Positions 44,512 through 54,503 of a DNA stretch of 64,000 nucleotides are shown one piece after another (the stretch's first letter is position 1; each line of letters begins with the position of its first letter). The position numbers and the translations under genes are program-made. This DNA is from Gordonia zhaorongruii (lineage in GTDB: Bacteria > Actinomycetota > Actinomycetes > Mycobacteriales > Mycobacteriaceae). Under the pieces are notes generated by a model, which was not told the DNA's origin, searched no databases, and saw nothing but the letters and a program-made list of their open reading frames with translations. The stretch lies in contig NZ_CP041763.1 in assembly GCF_007559005.1 (NCBI RefSeq), positions 838,463 through 902,462 on the forward strand, in the 5' to 3' direction.

Positions 44512-45773
44512 GATGCATCTCCTTCGTCGGTGGATTCGTTCGCGTGCACCCTCGCGCGGGTCGATCCGTCGGCCACCCGGATGCGGACCTGCGCACCGTC
44601 GGGCAGATCGGCAATCGTCCGCACGGCGTGCGGGGCGTCGGTGTCGGTGCGCTGCACGACGGCGTAACCGCGGGCGAGGGTCTGGGCCGGTCCCAGAGTG
44701 GCGAGGCGCGAGGCGAGCTGGGCGTGCCGGTGCTCCTCGACGGTGAGCAGGTGGCGGACGCTGCGGCGGATGTCGACGAGGGCGCCGTCGACCCGGTCCT
44801 GCCGGGAGTCGACGATCGTCAGGGGGCGGGCGAGCGCCGGCCGGGCGCGGAGGCCGTCGAGGACCCGCTGCTCGCGGTGCACCCAGTTCCGCAGGGCGTG
44901 CGCGCTGCGCTGCCGCAACGTCGCGATCGAGGCGAGTTCGGCCGTGACATCCGGAACGACGCGCTTGGCGGCGTCGGTCGGGGTGGCCGCGCGGATGTCG
45001 GCGGCCAGGTCGATCAGTGGATTGTCCGGCTCGTGGCCGATCGCGCTGACCACCGGAGTGCGGCACTCGGCGACGGCGCGCACGAGCGTCTCATCGGAGA
45101 AGGGCAGGAGGTCCTCGACGCTGCCGCCGCCGCGGGCGATCACGATCACCTGCACGCGCGGATCGGCGTCGAGTTCGGTGAGATGCGTGAGAATCGCCGG
45201 TACGGCGGTGGGGCCTTGAACAGGCGCATCGCGGACGTCGAACTGCACGGCCTCCCACCGTTGCTCCGCGACCGCGATGATGTCGCGCTGGGCGGCGCTC
45301 GCCCGCCCGCTGATCAGACCGATCGTGTGCGGAAGGAACGGGAGCGGTCGCTTGCGGCGCGCATCGAAGAGCCCCTCGGCGGCGAGGAGCGCCTTCACCC
45401 GCTCGATGCGGGCGAGTAACTCGCCGATGCCGACCGGCCGGATGTCGGTGATCCGCAGCGAGATGGTGCCGCGCCCTGCGTAGAAATTGGGGCGGCCGTA
45501 GACGACGACGCGTGCGCCCTCGGTCAACGGCACCGGGCTGCGGCGCAGCAGGTTGGGATCGCACGTCAGTGACAACGACATGTCGGCCGCCGGATCACGC
45601 AGCGTGAGGAACGCGGTGCGCGTGCCGGGACGCTGGTTGATCTGAGTGAGCTGCCCTTCCACCCACACCTGGCCGAGCTTGTGGATCCATTCGCCGATCT
45701 TGAAGCTGATCGTGCGCACCGGCCACGGCGCCTCCGCCGAATTGGCCGGCGTCTGCCCGCCCGGTGAGGTCAC
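44508..45773 (-). CDS. xseA: Exodeoxyribonuclease VII large subunit
   Basis: A 421-residue catalytic subunit of ExoVII. An N-terminal OB fold ([20 protein letters not shown]) is followed by the catalytic region with [40 protein letters not shown] and [20 protein letters not shown], then a long coiled C terminus and [12 protein letters not shown]. The GTG start overlaps the stop of the upstream lipid-droplet gene by four bases, so the three genes on this strand are coupled, as in Rv1107c-Rv1109c. Confidence 0.93.
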   Translation of the reverse strand: MTSPGGQTPANSAEAPWPVRTISFKIGEWIHKLGQVWVEGQLTQINQRPGTRTAFLTLRDPAADMSLSLTCDPNLLRRSPVPLTEGARVVVYGRPNFYAGRGTISLRITDIRPVGIGELLARIERVKALLAAEGLFDARRKRPLPFLPHTIGLISGRASAAQRDIIAVAEQRWEAVQFDVRDAPVQGPTAVPAILTHLTELDADPRVQVIVIARGGGSVEDLLPFSDETLVRAVAECRTPVVSAIGHEPDNPLIDLAADIRAATPTDAAKRVVPDVTAELASIATLRQRSAHALRNWVHREQRVLDGLRARPALARPLTIVDSRQDRVDGALVDIRRSVRHLLTVEEHRHAQLASRLATLGPAQTLARGYAVVQRTDTDAPHAVRTIADLPDGAQVRIRVADGSTRARVHANESTDEGDAS

Positions 45774-46477
45774 TTCCCGGCGTCAGACTTCTTCTGCTGG
45801 CTGGCGATGCGGTTGTCGATCATCGTCACGAACGGCGCCCGGTTGCGGTTCGCGCGCTCGTGGTCGGCGAGGGCCTGCAGGTCGTCGGCGCCGAGTCCGC
45901 GGACCTTGGCGCGAAGCTGTGCCAGAGTCAGCGTGTCGTACTCGAGCTCCTCGACGATCTCGGCGACCGAGCCCGACGATGCGGGTTTGGCCGCGCCGTT
46001 GCTGCTCGTGCCTGCGGCGACATCGGCCGGGACCGAGCTGTAGAGGGCGAGACGACCCTGCGCTGCAGGTGTGGAGTCGGTGGCCGGCTTGTCTGTGGGC
46101 TTAGCCACCGGAGCCTTAGCTGCCGGGGTCTTCGCCGCCGGCGCCTTGGTCGTCGGGGTTTTGGTCGCCGTGGCTTTGGTAGCGGGAGCCTTGGCCGACA
46201 CGTTCGGCACCGGAGCGGGGGCGTCAGGCACCTCGTCCTCGTCGAACGTGGCCCATGCGGGCTGCTCTTCCGGTGCATCGAAGAACATCGAGAGCGCATC
46301 GTCGCCCTTGATGGCGAGTTCGGCGATGTTCTGCTGCAGTCGCATGCCTGCCTGGAGGCCGCTGCTGACCGCGGACATAGGGAAGGTGATGACGCGTGTC
46401 GGAAGTCTCCGGGCCTCTTCGACCGTGGTGACCAGCAATCCCGCTGCTACGCGTGCAGGGTACGGAGGACGATTCAT
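45770..46477 (-). CDS. Lipid droplet-associated protein (Rv1109c-like)
   Basis: A 235-residue protein: conserved N-terminal helix region ([60 protein letters not shown]), a low-complexity Ala/Lys/Pro/Thr middle (about residues 90-150) and a C-terminal helix-loop with [21 protein letters not shown], a SAP-like DNA- or protein-binding fold. Homologues in Rhodococcus coat triacylglycerol droplets and can bind DNA, as I recall. ATG 46477 follows GAGAAGGTG. It is the first gene of the xseA-xseB strand and only 34 bp from divergent ispH. Confidence 0.78.
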   Translation of the reverse strand: MNRPPYPARVAAGLLVTTVEEARRLPTRVITFPMSAVSSGLQAGMRLQQNIAELAIKGDDALSMFFDAPEEQPAWATFDEDEVPDAPAPVPNVSAKAPATKATATKTPTTKAPAAKTPAAKAPVAKPTDKPATDSTPAAQGRLALYSSVPADVAAGTSSNGAAKPASSGSVAEIVEELEYDTLTLAQLRAKVRGLGADDLQALADHERANRNRAPFVTMIDNRIASQQKKSDAGK

Positions 46478-46511
46478 GTAAACACCTTCTCACAGCCGTA
46501 CCCTTGTTGTT

Positions 46512-47477
46512 ATGGCTGAATCGAAGCGAGTCCTCCTTGCCTCCCCGCGCGGGTACTGCGCGGGAGTCGATCGTGCCGTCGAGGCCGTGGAACGAGCCCT
46601 CGACAAGCACGGTGCTCCCGTCTACGTGCGCAAGGAGATTGTTCACAATCGTCATGTGGTCGACACCCTCAGCGACCGGGGGGCGATCTTCGTCAACGAG
46701 ACCGATGAGGTGCCCGAGGAGGCGATCGTCGTCTTCTCGGCGCACGGTGTCTCACCCGAGGTGCACCGCAGCGCCGCCGAACGGAAGCTCCAGACCATCG
46801 ATGCCACCTGCCCGCTGGTGACCAAGGTGCACCAGGAGGCCAAGCGGTTCGCCCGCGACGACTACGACATCGTCCTCGTCGGACACGAAGGCCACGAGGA
46901 GGTCGAGGGCACCGCGGGCGAGGCTCCCCAGCACATCCAGTTGGTCGACGGCCCCGATGCGGTCGACAACGTCGAGGTGCGCGACCCCGAACGTGTCGTC
47001 TGGCTCTCGCAGACCACGCTGTCGGTGGACGAGACCATGCAGACGGTCAAGCGGTTGCGGGAGAAGTTCCCCGAACTGAACGATCCGCCGTCGGACGACA
47101 TCTGCTACGCGACGCAGAACCGTCAGGTGGCGGTGAAGGCGATGGCGCCCAAATGCGATCTGGTGATCGTGGTGGGGTCGCAGAACTCGTCGAACTCGCA
47201 GCGCCTGGTCGAGGTGGCACTGCAGAACGGGGCGGCGTCGTCGTACCTGGTGGACTACGCCCGCGACATCGACCTCTCGTGGCTCGACGGCGTCACCACC
47301 ATCGGCGTCACCTCGGGCGCTTCGGTGCCCGAGATCCTGGTCCGCGGTGTCATCGACCTGGTGGCCGAGCACGGCTTCGAGGACGTCGAGACCGTGACCA
47401 CCGCCGAGGAGACACTGACCTTCGCGCTGCCGCGTGAGCTGCGGCCCGCCCGCGCTGCACCGCAGAGCCAGAGCTAG
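46512..47477 (+). CDS. ispH: 4-hydroxy-3-methylbut-2-enyl diphosphate reductase
   Basis: A 321-residue iron-sulfur enzyme, last step of the MEP isoprenoid pathway (HMBPP to IPP and DMAPP). The three Fe-S cysteines are in [20 protein letters not shown] (Cys16), [18 protein letters not shown] and [20 protein letters not shown]. Also [20 protein letters not shown] and [20 protein letters not shown] 46512 has TACCCT (46499-46504) seven bases upstream and is leaderless by that criterion. Homologue of Rv1110. The end carries tandem duplications and abuts the ESX-4 block. Confidence 0.94.
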   Translation: MAESKRVLLASPRGYCAGVDRAVEAVERALDKHGAPVYVRKEIVHNRHVVDTLSDRGAIFVNETDEVPEEAIVVFSAHGVSPEVHRSAAERKLQTIDATCPLVTKVHQEAKRFARDDYDIVLVGHEGHEEVEGTAGEAPQHIQLVDGPDAVDNVEVRDPERVVWLSQTTLSVDETMQTVKRLREKFPELNDPPSDDICYATQNRQVAVKAMAPKCDLVIVVGSQNSSNSQRLVEVALQNGAASSYLVDYARDIDLSWLDGVTTIGVTSGASVPEILVRGVIDLVAEHGFEDVETVTTAEETLTFALPRELRPARAAPQSQS

Positions 47478-47528
47478 ACAGGACCGAGCTCGACAGGACC
47501 AGAGCTAGGCGGAATCAGAGCTGGGCGG
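47471..47528. repeat. Tandem duplications across the convergent ispH and mycP stops
   Basis: GAGCTAGACAGGACC (47471-47485) is followed by GAGCTCGACAGGACC (47486-47500). Next, AGAGCTAGGCGG (from 47501) recurs as AGAGCTGGGCGG (from 47517) with 16-base period. The ispH TAG lies in the first pair and the mycP stop in the second. Confidence 0.8.
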
Positions 47529-48900
47529 TGCGAGCGCGCCGCCCGGCCAGCACCACGCCGCAGGCCAGCACGGCACCGAGCAGAATCCGTGACAGGCCCG
47601 AATCGGCGACGGTGTCCGGTGAAGGAGCGGCGATGGCGTGCCCGGCGGCGGGATCGGGCATCGTCGCCGCACCGGGTAGCTCGGCGGTCAACGCCGCGAC
47701 GGGATCGATGATTCCGTGACCGACTGCGGTGTCGTTCCCGCCACTGTGGGCGGTGCGCAGGATTCGCTCGAGTACGTCGTCGGCGGACGCTTCCGGGAAG
47801 CGCGAGCGAACGAGAGCGGCAGTACCCGCCACGTACGCGGCGGCGTAACTCGTCCCGGCGAGCGGAACCGCTCCGTCCGCGCCGGAGAGGGCGTTCACCA
47901 ACCGAGGCCCATGGGGTCCGGGCGCGATGCTGACGGTGCCGGTACCCGGTGCGGCGACCGATACCCACGGTCCGCGCAGCGTGAACTCGGCGGGTGACCC
48001 GTCGATTGCGGTGGTGGCGCCGACCGACAGCACGAGCGGTGCGAAGCGCGCAGGAGTGGCGATGGTGGCGACCTTCGACCAGCCCGTCGCCGGTGAGGCG
48101 GCGGCCACCGGATTCTGGGTGCGGCACGACGTCGCATCAGCCAGATTGCCCGCTGCGACGACGGTGACGACATCCTGGTCGCGGGCATGCCGCAGTGCCC
48201 GCCCGACCTCGGAGTCGCCGGGGTTCTCGCCGCGTGGCAAGCAAGCCGTCTCGGAGATGTTGATGACGCCCGCACCGAGGTCGACCGCGCGCACGATGGC
48301 CTTGGCGAGGGTGGTGAGCGGACCGTAGCCGACGCCGACCGTGGCAGCGGAACCGCGTGCCGAGGTGGCGCGGTACGCGCCGCTGGACTGCCGGATCGAG
48401 ATGATCGTGGCCTCCGGCGCCACTCCCACGAAGGCGTCGCCGGCCGACGGTCTGGCCGCGATGATGCCGGCGACCAACGTGCCGTGGGCGTCGCAGTCGC
48501 TGAGTCCGTCACCGTTCGAGACGTAGTCCCCGCCCGGGATCAGGTCGGGGAGCCGCCGATGCGGTGCGACACCGGTGTCGATGACCGCGACCTTCACCCC
48601 CGCGCCCCGGCTGAAGCGATGCGCCGTCGCCACGTCGAGGAGCGCATGTCCGGGCGGGGGAGCGGTCGAGTCGCCGGCCGCCGGGAGAGTCCGGGCGCAC
48701 CGTGCATGCCTCCGGGTCGGCGACGAGGGGCGGATCGGGCCCGCAGCCGGGAGCGGTCCGGGTTCGATCACCGGAACCAATTGCGCGCCGACCGGAGTCG
48801 CGGCCGCCGACGATGCGAGCATCACCGGGCTGATGAACGCGATCAGGGCCGCGGTCAACGCAACGCGCAGGGGCTGACGGAGCACTCGGTCAGAGCTCAC
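47515..48900 (-). CDS. mycP: Type VII secretion mycosin protease MycP (ESX-4)
   Basis: A 461-residue subtilisin-like serine protease. Signal peptide of about 34 residues, catalytic Asp108 (VKVAVIDTGVAPHRRLPDLI), His139 (DCDAHGTLVAGIIAARPS), oxyanion Asn252 (VVAAGNLADATSC) and Ser351 (LAGTSYAAAYVAGTAALVRS). A C-terminal TM helix (ILLGAVLACGVVLAGRRAR) anchors it outside the membrane. Mycosins stabilise and gate the ESX complex. GTG 48900 overlaps the end of eccD by 11 bp. In M. tuberculosis the next gene is eccB4; here it is ispH, so the locus is rearranged at this point. Confidence 0.92.
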   Translation of the reverse strand: MSSDRVLRQPLRVALTAALIAFISPVMLASSAAATPVGAQLVPVIEPGPLPAAGPIRPSSPTRRHARCARTLPAAGDSTAPPPGHALLDVATAHRFSRGAGVKVAVIDTGVAPHRRLPDLIPGGDYVSNGDGLSDCDAHGTLVAGIIAARPSAGDAFVGVAPEATIISIRQSSGAYRATSARGSAATVGVGYGPLTTLAKAIVRAVDLGAGVINISETACLPRGENPGDSEVGRALRHARDQDVVTVVAAGNLADATSCRTQNPVAAASPATGWSKVATIATPARFAPLVLSVGATTAIDGSPAEFTLRGPWVSVAAPGTGTVSIAPGPHGPRLVNALSGADGAVPLAGTSYAAAYVAGTAALVRSRFPEASADDVLERILRTAHSGGNDTAVGHGIIDPVAALTAELPGAATMPDPAAGHAIAAPSPDTVADSGLSRILLGAVLACGVVLAGRRARTAQL

Positions 48901-50353
48901 GGACCAGGCGATACGCGTCCAGAACCCAGAGGAGGAGCGGAAACAGGCAGACCAGAACGGCGTACTGCGCGATCTCGGCCGCTCGCACCTGCAACGGCGA
49001 ATAGGTCTGCGCGGGAACGAGAGTGCCGGCGATCAGGGCCACGCAGCCGACTTCTGCGGCCCCGATCATCGCCGCGATGGCCGCCGACGACGAGTGCGCC
49101 GTCCATGCGGCGGCCGCGACCCCACCGGCGACGCACATCGCCGAGCCGACGATCAGACTCGTCGACTGCATTCGGTCGGCGTGCACTCGACCGCGCGTGA
49201 GCAGTGCCGATGCCACCGCCAGACAGTAGACGAGAGGAGTCCACGCCAGCTCGGCAGTCGCCGCGGTGATGACCGTCGCGGTCACCGTGAACGCGGTAGC
49301 ACCGGACACGATGCCGGTCAGGTGCGACGCAGCCGACGCGGACCGGCGGGCGAGAGCAGTCAGATCGCCCAGGGCGAGATCGGCGATGGCCCCCAACGGA
49401 TCCGGGGCGATCGGCCCCAACGCGTCGACGCCCTCGACCACCGAGCGTTCGGCGGCCGGGTCGGTGACGGTCGGCGCTGCCACCGGTACCGGTGGCAGCG
49501 GCAACCCGGCGGCTGCGATCGACAGGCGCCCGGCCGCGAGGAGCGTGCACACGCCGAGTGCGGCTGCGCCCGCGCCGAGAGCCGGGAGCGATAGGTCCCA
49601 GAGTGCGACGCAGGCGCCGATGACGGCGGTGAGTCCGCCCACCGTGGCGATCGAAGTGTGCACGGCCGTCGCACGCCCGGTGGCACGGTGTCCGACCGCC
49701 GCAACGGCGGTCGTTGCGATGCCGGTCAGCGCAACCTGCGACGCCGTCCCCGAACCGGCGGCGAAACCGGCCGCCGCTGCGAACGCCGTCGCCGCTGTCG
49801 ATGCGACGGCCGATGTGCGCGGGTCCAACCCGATCCGGTGCCCGGCGAATGCGACGAGGACCAGCACCGACGTCGCGCCCGTGGTGAACCAGAGCACGGA
49901 CGAGGTGTCGCCGCGAACCACTGCGGTGACTGCAGCCAGCGCGGAGATCCCGGCAGCGAGCAGGCCGATCGTATAGGCGGTGGTACGGGCTGCGGCGGCG
50001 GTCCATGGCTCACGTGTCTCACCGCTCAGGGCAGCCATCCCGGCCACCACGTCATCCACGATGGGCCCGGGTGTCGCGGGTGCGTCGTCGGTCAGCATCA
50101 GCAGGTCACCGTCGCGGATCTGCGATTCGGCGAGCGTCGCATCGGAAGCGAGAGTCTGTCCGCCGATGCGAGCCAGCGTCCAACGCGGCCCCTCCTGGGC
50201 CGCCTCACGCGATGGTTCAGCGGAGTCGATGCGCAGGACGGCGAGCACGTCCGGGAGCAGCGCCGCGAGCGGTACGTTCGCCGGGACCGCCAGGTCGGCC
50301 TGCGTGCGGCCCCCGACCACCGAGATACGCACAAGTCCGGATATAACGGTCAT
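48890..50353 (-). CDS. eccD: Type VII secretion integral membrane protein EccD (ESX-4)
   Basis: A 487-residue EccD: N-terminal ubiquitin-like domain of about 90 residues (ISGLVRISVVGGRTQADLAV, PANVPLAALLPDVLAVL, IRDGDLLMLTDD), then about eleven TM helices (TTAYTIGLLAAGISALAAV to VLVCLFPLLLWVLDAYRLV). EccD forms the large lipid-filled vestibule of the ESX pore. ATG 50353 begins MTVISGLV after GGGGAGGG; upstream extension to 50386 is ignored. Divergent from eccC, as eccD4 is from eccC4 in M. tuberculosis. Confidence 0.9.
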   Translation of the reverse strand: MTVISGLVRISVVGGRTQADLAVPANVPLAALLPDVLAVLRIDSAEPSREAAQEGPRWTLARIGGQTLASDATLAESQIRDGDLLMLTDDAPATPGPIVDDVVAGMAALSGETREPWTAAAARTTAYTIGLLAAGISALAAVTAVVRGDTSSVLWFTTGATSVLVLVAFAGHRIGLDPRTSAVASTAATAFAAAAGFAAGSGTASQVALTGIATTAVAAVGHRATGRATAVHTSIATVGGLTAVIGACVALWDLSLPALGAGAAALGVCTLLAAGRLSIAAAGLPLPPVPVAAPTVTDPAAERSVVEGVDALGPIAPDPLGAIADLALGDLTALARRSASAASHLTGIVSGATAFTVTATVITAATAELAWTPLVYCLAVASALLTRGRVHADRMQSTSLIVGSAMCVAGGVAAAAWTAHSSSAAIAAMIGAAEVGCVALIAGTLVPAQTYSPLQVRAAEIAQYAVLVCLFPLLLWVLDAYRLVREL

Positions 50354-50450
50354 TCCGCAAACCCTCCCCCGAGGTTCTTGATACAACCTTGACCACGCCG
50401 TCAGGCGAGGATGGCGTCGACGTAATCACGTTCGACGCGGCTCCGGTCGG

Positions 50451-50524
50451 GATTCGGGGGAATCATCGGCTTCTGTGGATTCGCCGTTTTCGGCGGATTC
50501 GTCACGTGGATTCGGGGGAATCAT
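50451..50524. repeat. Direct repeats in the eccD-eccC intergenic region
   Basis: GATTCGGGGGAATCAT occurs at 50451-50466 and 50509-50524, the second ending in the eccC start codon. GATTCG occurs twice more between (50478, 50496). The 16-mer contains the small inverted pair GATTC/GAATC. It could bind a regulator or be two copies of an initiation region. Confidence 0.7.
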
Positions 50525-53500
50525 GCGCACTGGTGGAATCGATCTGCACGCGTCAGGGCAGTCAGGACAGTCAGGGCTTCCGGGGCCCTGGACGCCGACC
50601 GTCGGCCACCGGCGCAGGGGGCGGATGCCGAAGCCTGCGGTACCGGGTGGCGACCTCGTCGTGGCGCCTCCGCCGGAGCTGTCCCGCGGGGTTCCGCAGA
50701 GTCTGCTGCTGCGTCTCCTGCCTGCGGTGATGGTGGTCGCGGTGGTCGGCATGATCGCGATGATGGTGGTCACCGGCGGTCGCTCCGCGTTCGCCAATCC
50801 GCTGTTCCTGATGTTCCCGCTGATGATGGTGATGTCGATGGTCGGCATGGTCGCCTCGGGTGGACGTGGCGGACCGGCGCGGGCGGCGGAGGTCAACGAG
50901 GACCGCAAGGACTACCTGCGTCACCTCGAGCAACTGCGCGGGCAGGCCGACGAGGTCGCGGAGGCGCAGCGCGCCGAGGCCCAGTGGGATCATCCCGCCC
51001 CGTCGACGCTCGCGTCATTGCTCGGATCGCGCCGGATGTGGGAGCGGCGTCCGGCCGACCCCGATTTCGGCGACGTTCGGGTGGGGCTGGGCGCGCATCG
51101 TCTCGCGACGGTGCTCGAGATTCCGGAGAGCGCACCCGCTGATGACGTCGAGCCGGTGTCCGCAGTCGCGCTGCGCCGTTTCGTCCAGGCCCGGTCGGCA
51201 GTGCCCGACCTGCCGACAGCTGTTGCCCTGCGCGGATTTCCGGCGATCAGCATCAGCGGTCCGCATGATGACGTGCACGCGCTCGTGCGGTCGATGATCT
51301 GCCGTCTCGCGGTTCAGCACGGTCCAGACCATCTGGGGATAGCGATGGTCGTCGCCGATCCGGTGGCACCGGAATGGGACTGGCTGAAATGGCTGCCGCA
51401 TCTCGGGCATCCGCGCCGCGTCGACGCACTGGGGCCGTCGCGAATGGTCTACCGCTCGTTGGCCGCCTTGGAGGACGACCTGGCGGCCGACATCGCCGAA
51501 CGCGCCAGGTTCTCCCGCACCGAGCCGTCGACCGAAGTGCGGCATCTGGTGGTGATCCTCGACGACGGGCGGGTGACCGGCGACGAGGAACTCGCACTCG
51601 GGGCGGGACTCGACGGCGTCACCGTCCTCGAACTCGGTTGTGCGGCGGACTCGCTAGCTGCCCGTCGCGGTCTGGCTCTGATCGTGGACGCCGGATCCCT
51701 GTCGGCGCGTACCGAAGCCGGGGTGGAGCAGTTCGCCGTGCCCGACCGGTACACGCTCGCAGGCGCGGAGGCGCTGGCGAGATCGCTCGCGCGGTACCGA
51801 CCTGCTGCATTCGGTGCACTGGCAGATCTCGACACTCCGGCCACCGCGCAGGATCCGGGGCTGCCCGCACTGGTGGGCGTGGCAGATGCGGGTTCGTTCG
51901 ACCCAGCGGACGAATGGCGTGGTCGTCGCGGTGCGGGCAGACTGCGGGTGCCGATCGGGTACTCGGCGTCCGGAACGCCCGTCGAACTCGATCTGAAGGA
52001 GAGCGCGCACGGGGGAATGGGACCGCACGGTCTGTGCGTGGGTGCCACGGGCAGTGGAAAGTCGGAACTCCTCCGCACGCTGGTCCTGGGGCTCATCGCC
52101 ACGCACTCGCCCGACGAGCTGAATCTCGTACTCGTCGACTTCAAAGGCGGCGCGACCTTTCTGGGGCTTGATCGCACGAATCACATTGCCGCGGTCATCA
52201 CCAACCTGGAGCAGGAGCTCTCGATGGTGGACCGCATGGCGGACGCCCTGTCCGGCGAGCTGCACCGCAGGCAGGAGCTCCTCCGGGCCGCCGGAAACTT
52301 CGCCAACGTCACCGATTACGAACGTGCGCGCGCAGCCGGCGCCGACCTGCCGCCGTTGCCCGCCCTGGTGATCGTGGTCGACGAGTTCTCCGAACTGCTC
52401 GCCCAGAAGCCCGACTTCGCCGAACTCTTCGTGGCGATCGGAAGACTCGGCCGTTCGCTGCACATCCATCTACTTCTCGCCTCGCAACGACTAGAGGAGG
52501 GGCGGCTGCGCGGGCTGGACAGTCATCTGTCGTACCGGATCGGATTGAAGACCTTCTCCGCCAACGAGTCACGGACCGTTCTCGGAGTTCCGGACGCCTA
52601 TCACCTGCCGAGCGAACCGGGTGCGGCATATCTCAAGTGCGACTCGGGGACGCCGGTCAGGTTCCGCACCTCGTACGTGTCGGGACAGTACGTGGCACCG
52701 GAGGAATCGTGCGTGACCGACGACCGCCCCTCGACAGCCGTGACAGTCCTGCAAGCCGACACCGTCATCGAGGTCCGTCACGACGACGAGATCCGCACCC
52801 CGCCGGGGGAGAGCATCGGGCCGACAGTTCTCGAGACCCTCGTGGATCGCATTGCCGGACATGGAAGCTCGCCGCACCCGGTGTGGCTCCCGCCTCTCGA
52901 ACCGGTGGTCGCGATGAGCGAACTCCCGATGGTGACGCACGGTCTCTTGTCCGCGACGATCGGCGTCGTCGACCGGCCTTACGATCAGCGACGTGATCCG
53001 TTGCGGGTCGATCTCTCTGCAGCGGCCGGGCATGCCGCGGTCGTCGGTGGCCCGCAGTCGGGCAAGTCGACGGCGCTCCGCACGCTGATCTGCGCCTTCG
53101 CGTCGACGCACTCGCCTGCGGAGGCGGCGTTCTACTGTCTCGACTTCGGCGGAGGCGGGCTCGGGGCGATCGGCGGTCTGCCGCACGTGGGCGGGGTGGC
53201 CACGCGCAATCGTCGAGATGCGGTCCGTCGCACCGTGGCCGAGGTGTCGGCGGTGCTGAGCGCGCGGGAGAGTGCGTTCGCCGAAGCGGGGATCGATTCG
53301 ATGGCCGCTTACCGCCGCGCCCGTAGTGAGGGGCGGTTCGCCGACGACGAGTACGGCGACGTCTTCCTCGTGGTGGACGGGATCAGTGTGCTGCGCAACG
53401 AGTTCGAGGAGATCGAGGACCGCGTGACGACGCTGGTGGCGCAAGGTCTGTCGTACGGCGTGCACGTCGTGGTCACCGCCAGCCGATGGGGCGAGATCAG

Positions 53501-54503
53501 ACCCGCAGTCAAGGACCTGATCGGCACTCGGGTGGAGCTCCGACTCGGTGACGCCCTGGATTCGGAGATGAGCAGACGTGCGGCGGCTTCGGTGCCCGCC
53601 GACCGGCCGGGCCGCGGCATCACCGCGGACGGTCTGCACCTGCTGGTCGCGTCGCCAGGCGACGCGGAGGGGACGGCGGCGCTCGTCGAGACTGTTCGGC
53701 GTTCGCACAGCCGTGCCGCACCGGCTGTGCGAACGCTGGCGACCGACGTGCCCGCGGAGGCGTTCGCGGCGATGACCGCCGATCTCGACCTCGCGGCAGG
53801 CCAAGTGGCGATCGGCGTCGGTGAGGCCGAGCTCGCGCCGTTCACCGCCGACTTCGGCAGGGAGCCGCACCTGCTGGTGTTCGGCGACGCGGAGAGCGGC
53901 AAGACGCAGACGCTGCGGGCGGTGGTGGAAGGACTCGTCGCGAGTGGCGGATCCGAGACGACCAAGGTGGTGCTCGTCGACTTTCGTCGCACGCTGCTCG
54001 GTGCCGTGACCGGAGACCATCTCGCGGGATATGCGACGTCGGCCCGGACGGCCGCGCCGATGATGGCACAGCTGGCGGAGTACTTGGGTGCGCGTCTACC
54101 CGCCGACGACGTGTCCGCCGAGGCTCTCGCCGACCGTTCGTGGTGGTCGGGCCCCGACGTCTACCTGGTGATCGACGATTACGACCTGGTGGCGACCGCC
54201 GCTGGGAATCCGCTCGCACCGCTCGCTGAACTTCTTGGCCATGCGCGCGACATCGGGTTCCGGGTGATTCTCGCCCGTCGATCCGGAGGTCTCGGACGGG
54301 CGCTGTTCGACCCGTTCATCGCCCGGATGCGCGACCTGTCGTGCGACGTCCTGTTGATGAGCGGCGACCCCGACGAGGGCTACGTGATCGGCCGCCACCG
54401 GATGCAGCGCCTGGGAATCGGTCGTGGCGAGTACGTATCGCGCAGCAGGCGGGCGGAGACGATCCAGGTGGTCGCTCCCCGAGTCGACGAGCCCACGACG
54501 TGA
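50523..54503 (+). CDS. eccC: Type VII secretion ATPase EccC (ESX-4)
   Basis: A 1,326-residue FtsK/SpoIIIE motor. Two N-terminal TM helices (LLLRLLPAVMVVAVVGMIAM; LFLMFPLMMVMSMVGMVAS), then three ATPase domains with Walker A VGATGSGKSELLRTLV (near residue 509), VGGPQSGKSTALRTLI (near 846) and FGDAESGKTQTLRAVV (near 1128). Walker B of the first is PALVIVVDEFSELLAQ. The last two sites lack some canonical residues, as in other EccCs, where they bind substrate signals. EccC recognises and drives Esx export. ATG 50523 has GGGGGA close by; GTG 50475, 16 codons upstream, is the alternative. Overlaps the next gene (GTGA). Confidence 0.9.
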   Translation: MRTGGIDLHASGQSGQSGLPGPWTPTVGHRRRGRMPKPAVPGGDLVVAPPPELSRGVPQSLLLRLLPAVMVVAVVGMIAMMVVTGGRSAFANPLFLMFPLMMVMSMVGMVASGGRGGPARAAEVNEDRKDYLRHLEQLRGQADEVAEAQRAEAQWDHPAPSTLASLLGSRRMWERRPADPDFGDVRVGLGAHRLATVLEIPESAPADDVEPVSAVALRRFVQARSAVPDLPTAVALRGFPAISISGPHDDVHALVRSMICRLAVQHGPDHLGIAMVVADPVAPEWDWLKWLPHLGHPRRVDALGPSRMVYRSLAALEDDLAADIAERARFSRTEPSTEVRHLVVILDDGRVTGDEELALGAGLDGVTVLELGCAADSLAARRGLALIVDAGSLSARTEAGVEQFAVPDRYTLAGAEALARSLARYRPAAFGALADLDTPATAQDPGLPALVGVADAGSFDPADEWRGRRGAGRLRVPIGYSASGTPVELDLKESAHGGMGPHGLCVGATGSGKSELLRTLVLGLIATHSPDELNLVLVDFKGGATFLGLDRTNHIAAVITNLEQELSMVDRMADALSGELHRRQELLRAAGNFANVTDYERARAAGADLPPLPALVIVVDEFSELLAQKPDFAELFVAIGRLGRSLHIHLLLASQRLEEGRLRGLDSHLSYRIGLKTFSANESRTVLGVPDAYHLPSEPGAAYLKCDSGTPVRFRTSYVSGQYVAPEESCVTDDRPSTAVTVLQADTVIEVRHDDEIRTPPGESIGPTVLETLVDRIAGHGSSPHPVWLPPLEPVVAMSELPMVTHGLLSATIGVVDRPYDQRRDPLRVDLSAAAGHAAVVGGPQSGKSTALRTLICAFASTHSPAEAAFYCLDFGGGGLGAIGGLPHVGGVATRNRRDAVRRTVAEVSAVLSARESAFAEAGIDSMAAYRRARSEGRFADDEYGDVFLVVDGISVLRNEFEEIEDRVTTLVAQGLSYGVHVVVTASRWGEIRPAVKDLIGTRVELRLGDALDSEMSRRAAASVPADRPGRGITADGLHLLVASPGDAEGTAALVETVRRSHSRAAPAVRTLATDVPAEAFAAMTADLDLAAGQVAIGVGEAELAPFTADFGREPHLLVFGDAESGKTQTLRAVVEGLVASGGSETTKVVLVDFRRTLLGAVTGDHLAGYATSARTAAPMMAQLAEYLGARLPADDVSAEALADRSWWSGPDVYLVIDDYDLVATAAGNPLAPLAELLGHARDIGFRVILARRSGGLGRALFDPFIARMRDLSCDVLLMSGDPDEGYVIGRHRMQRLGIGRGEYVSRSRRAETIQVVAPRVDEPTT

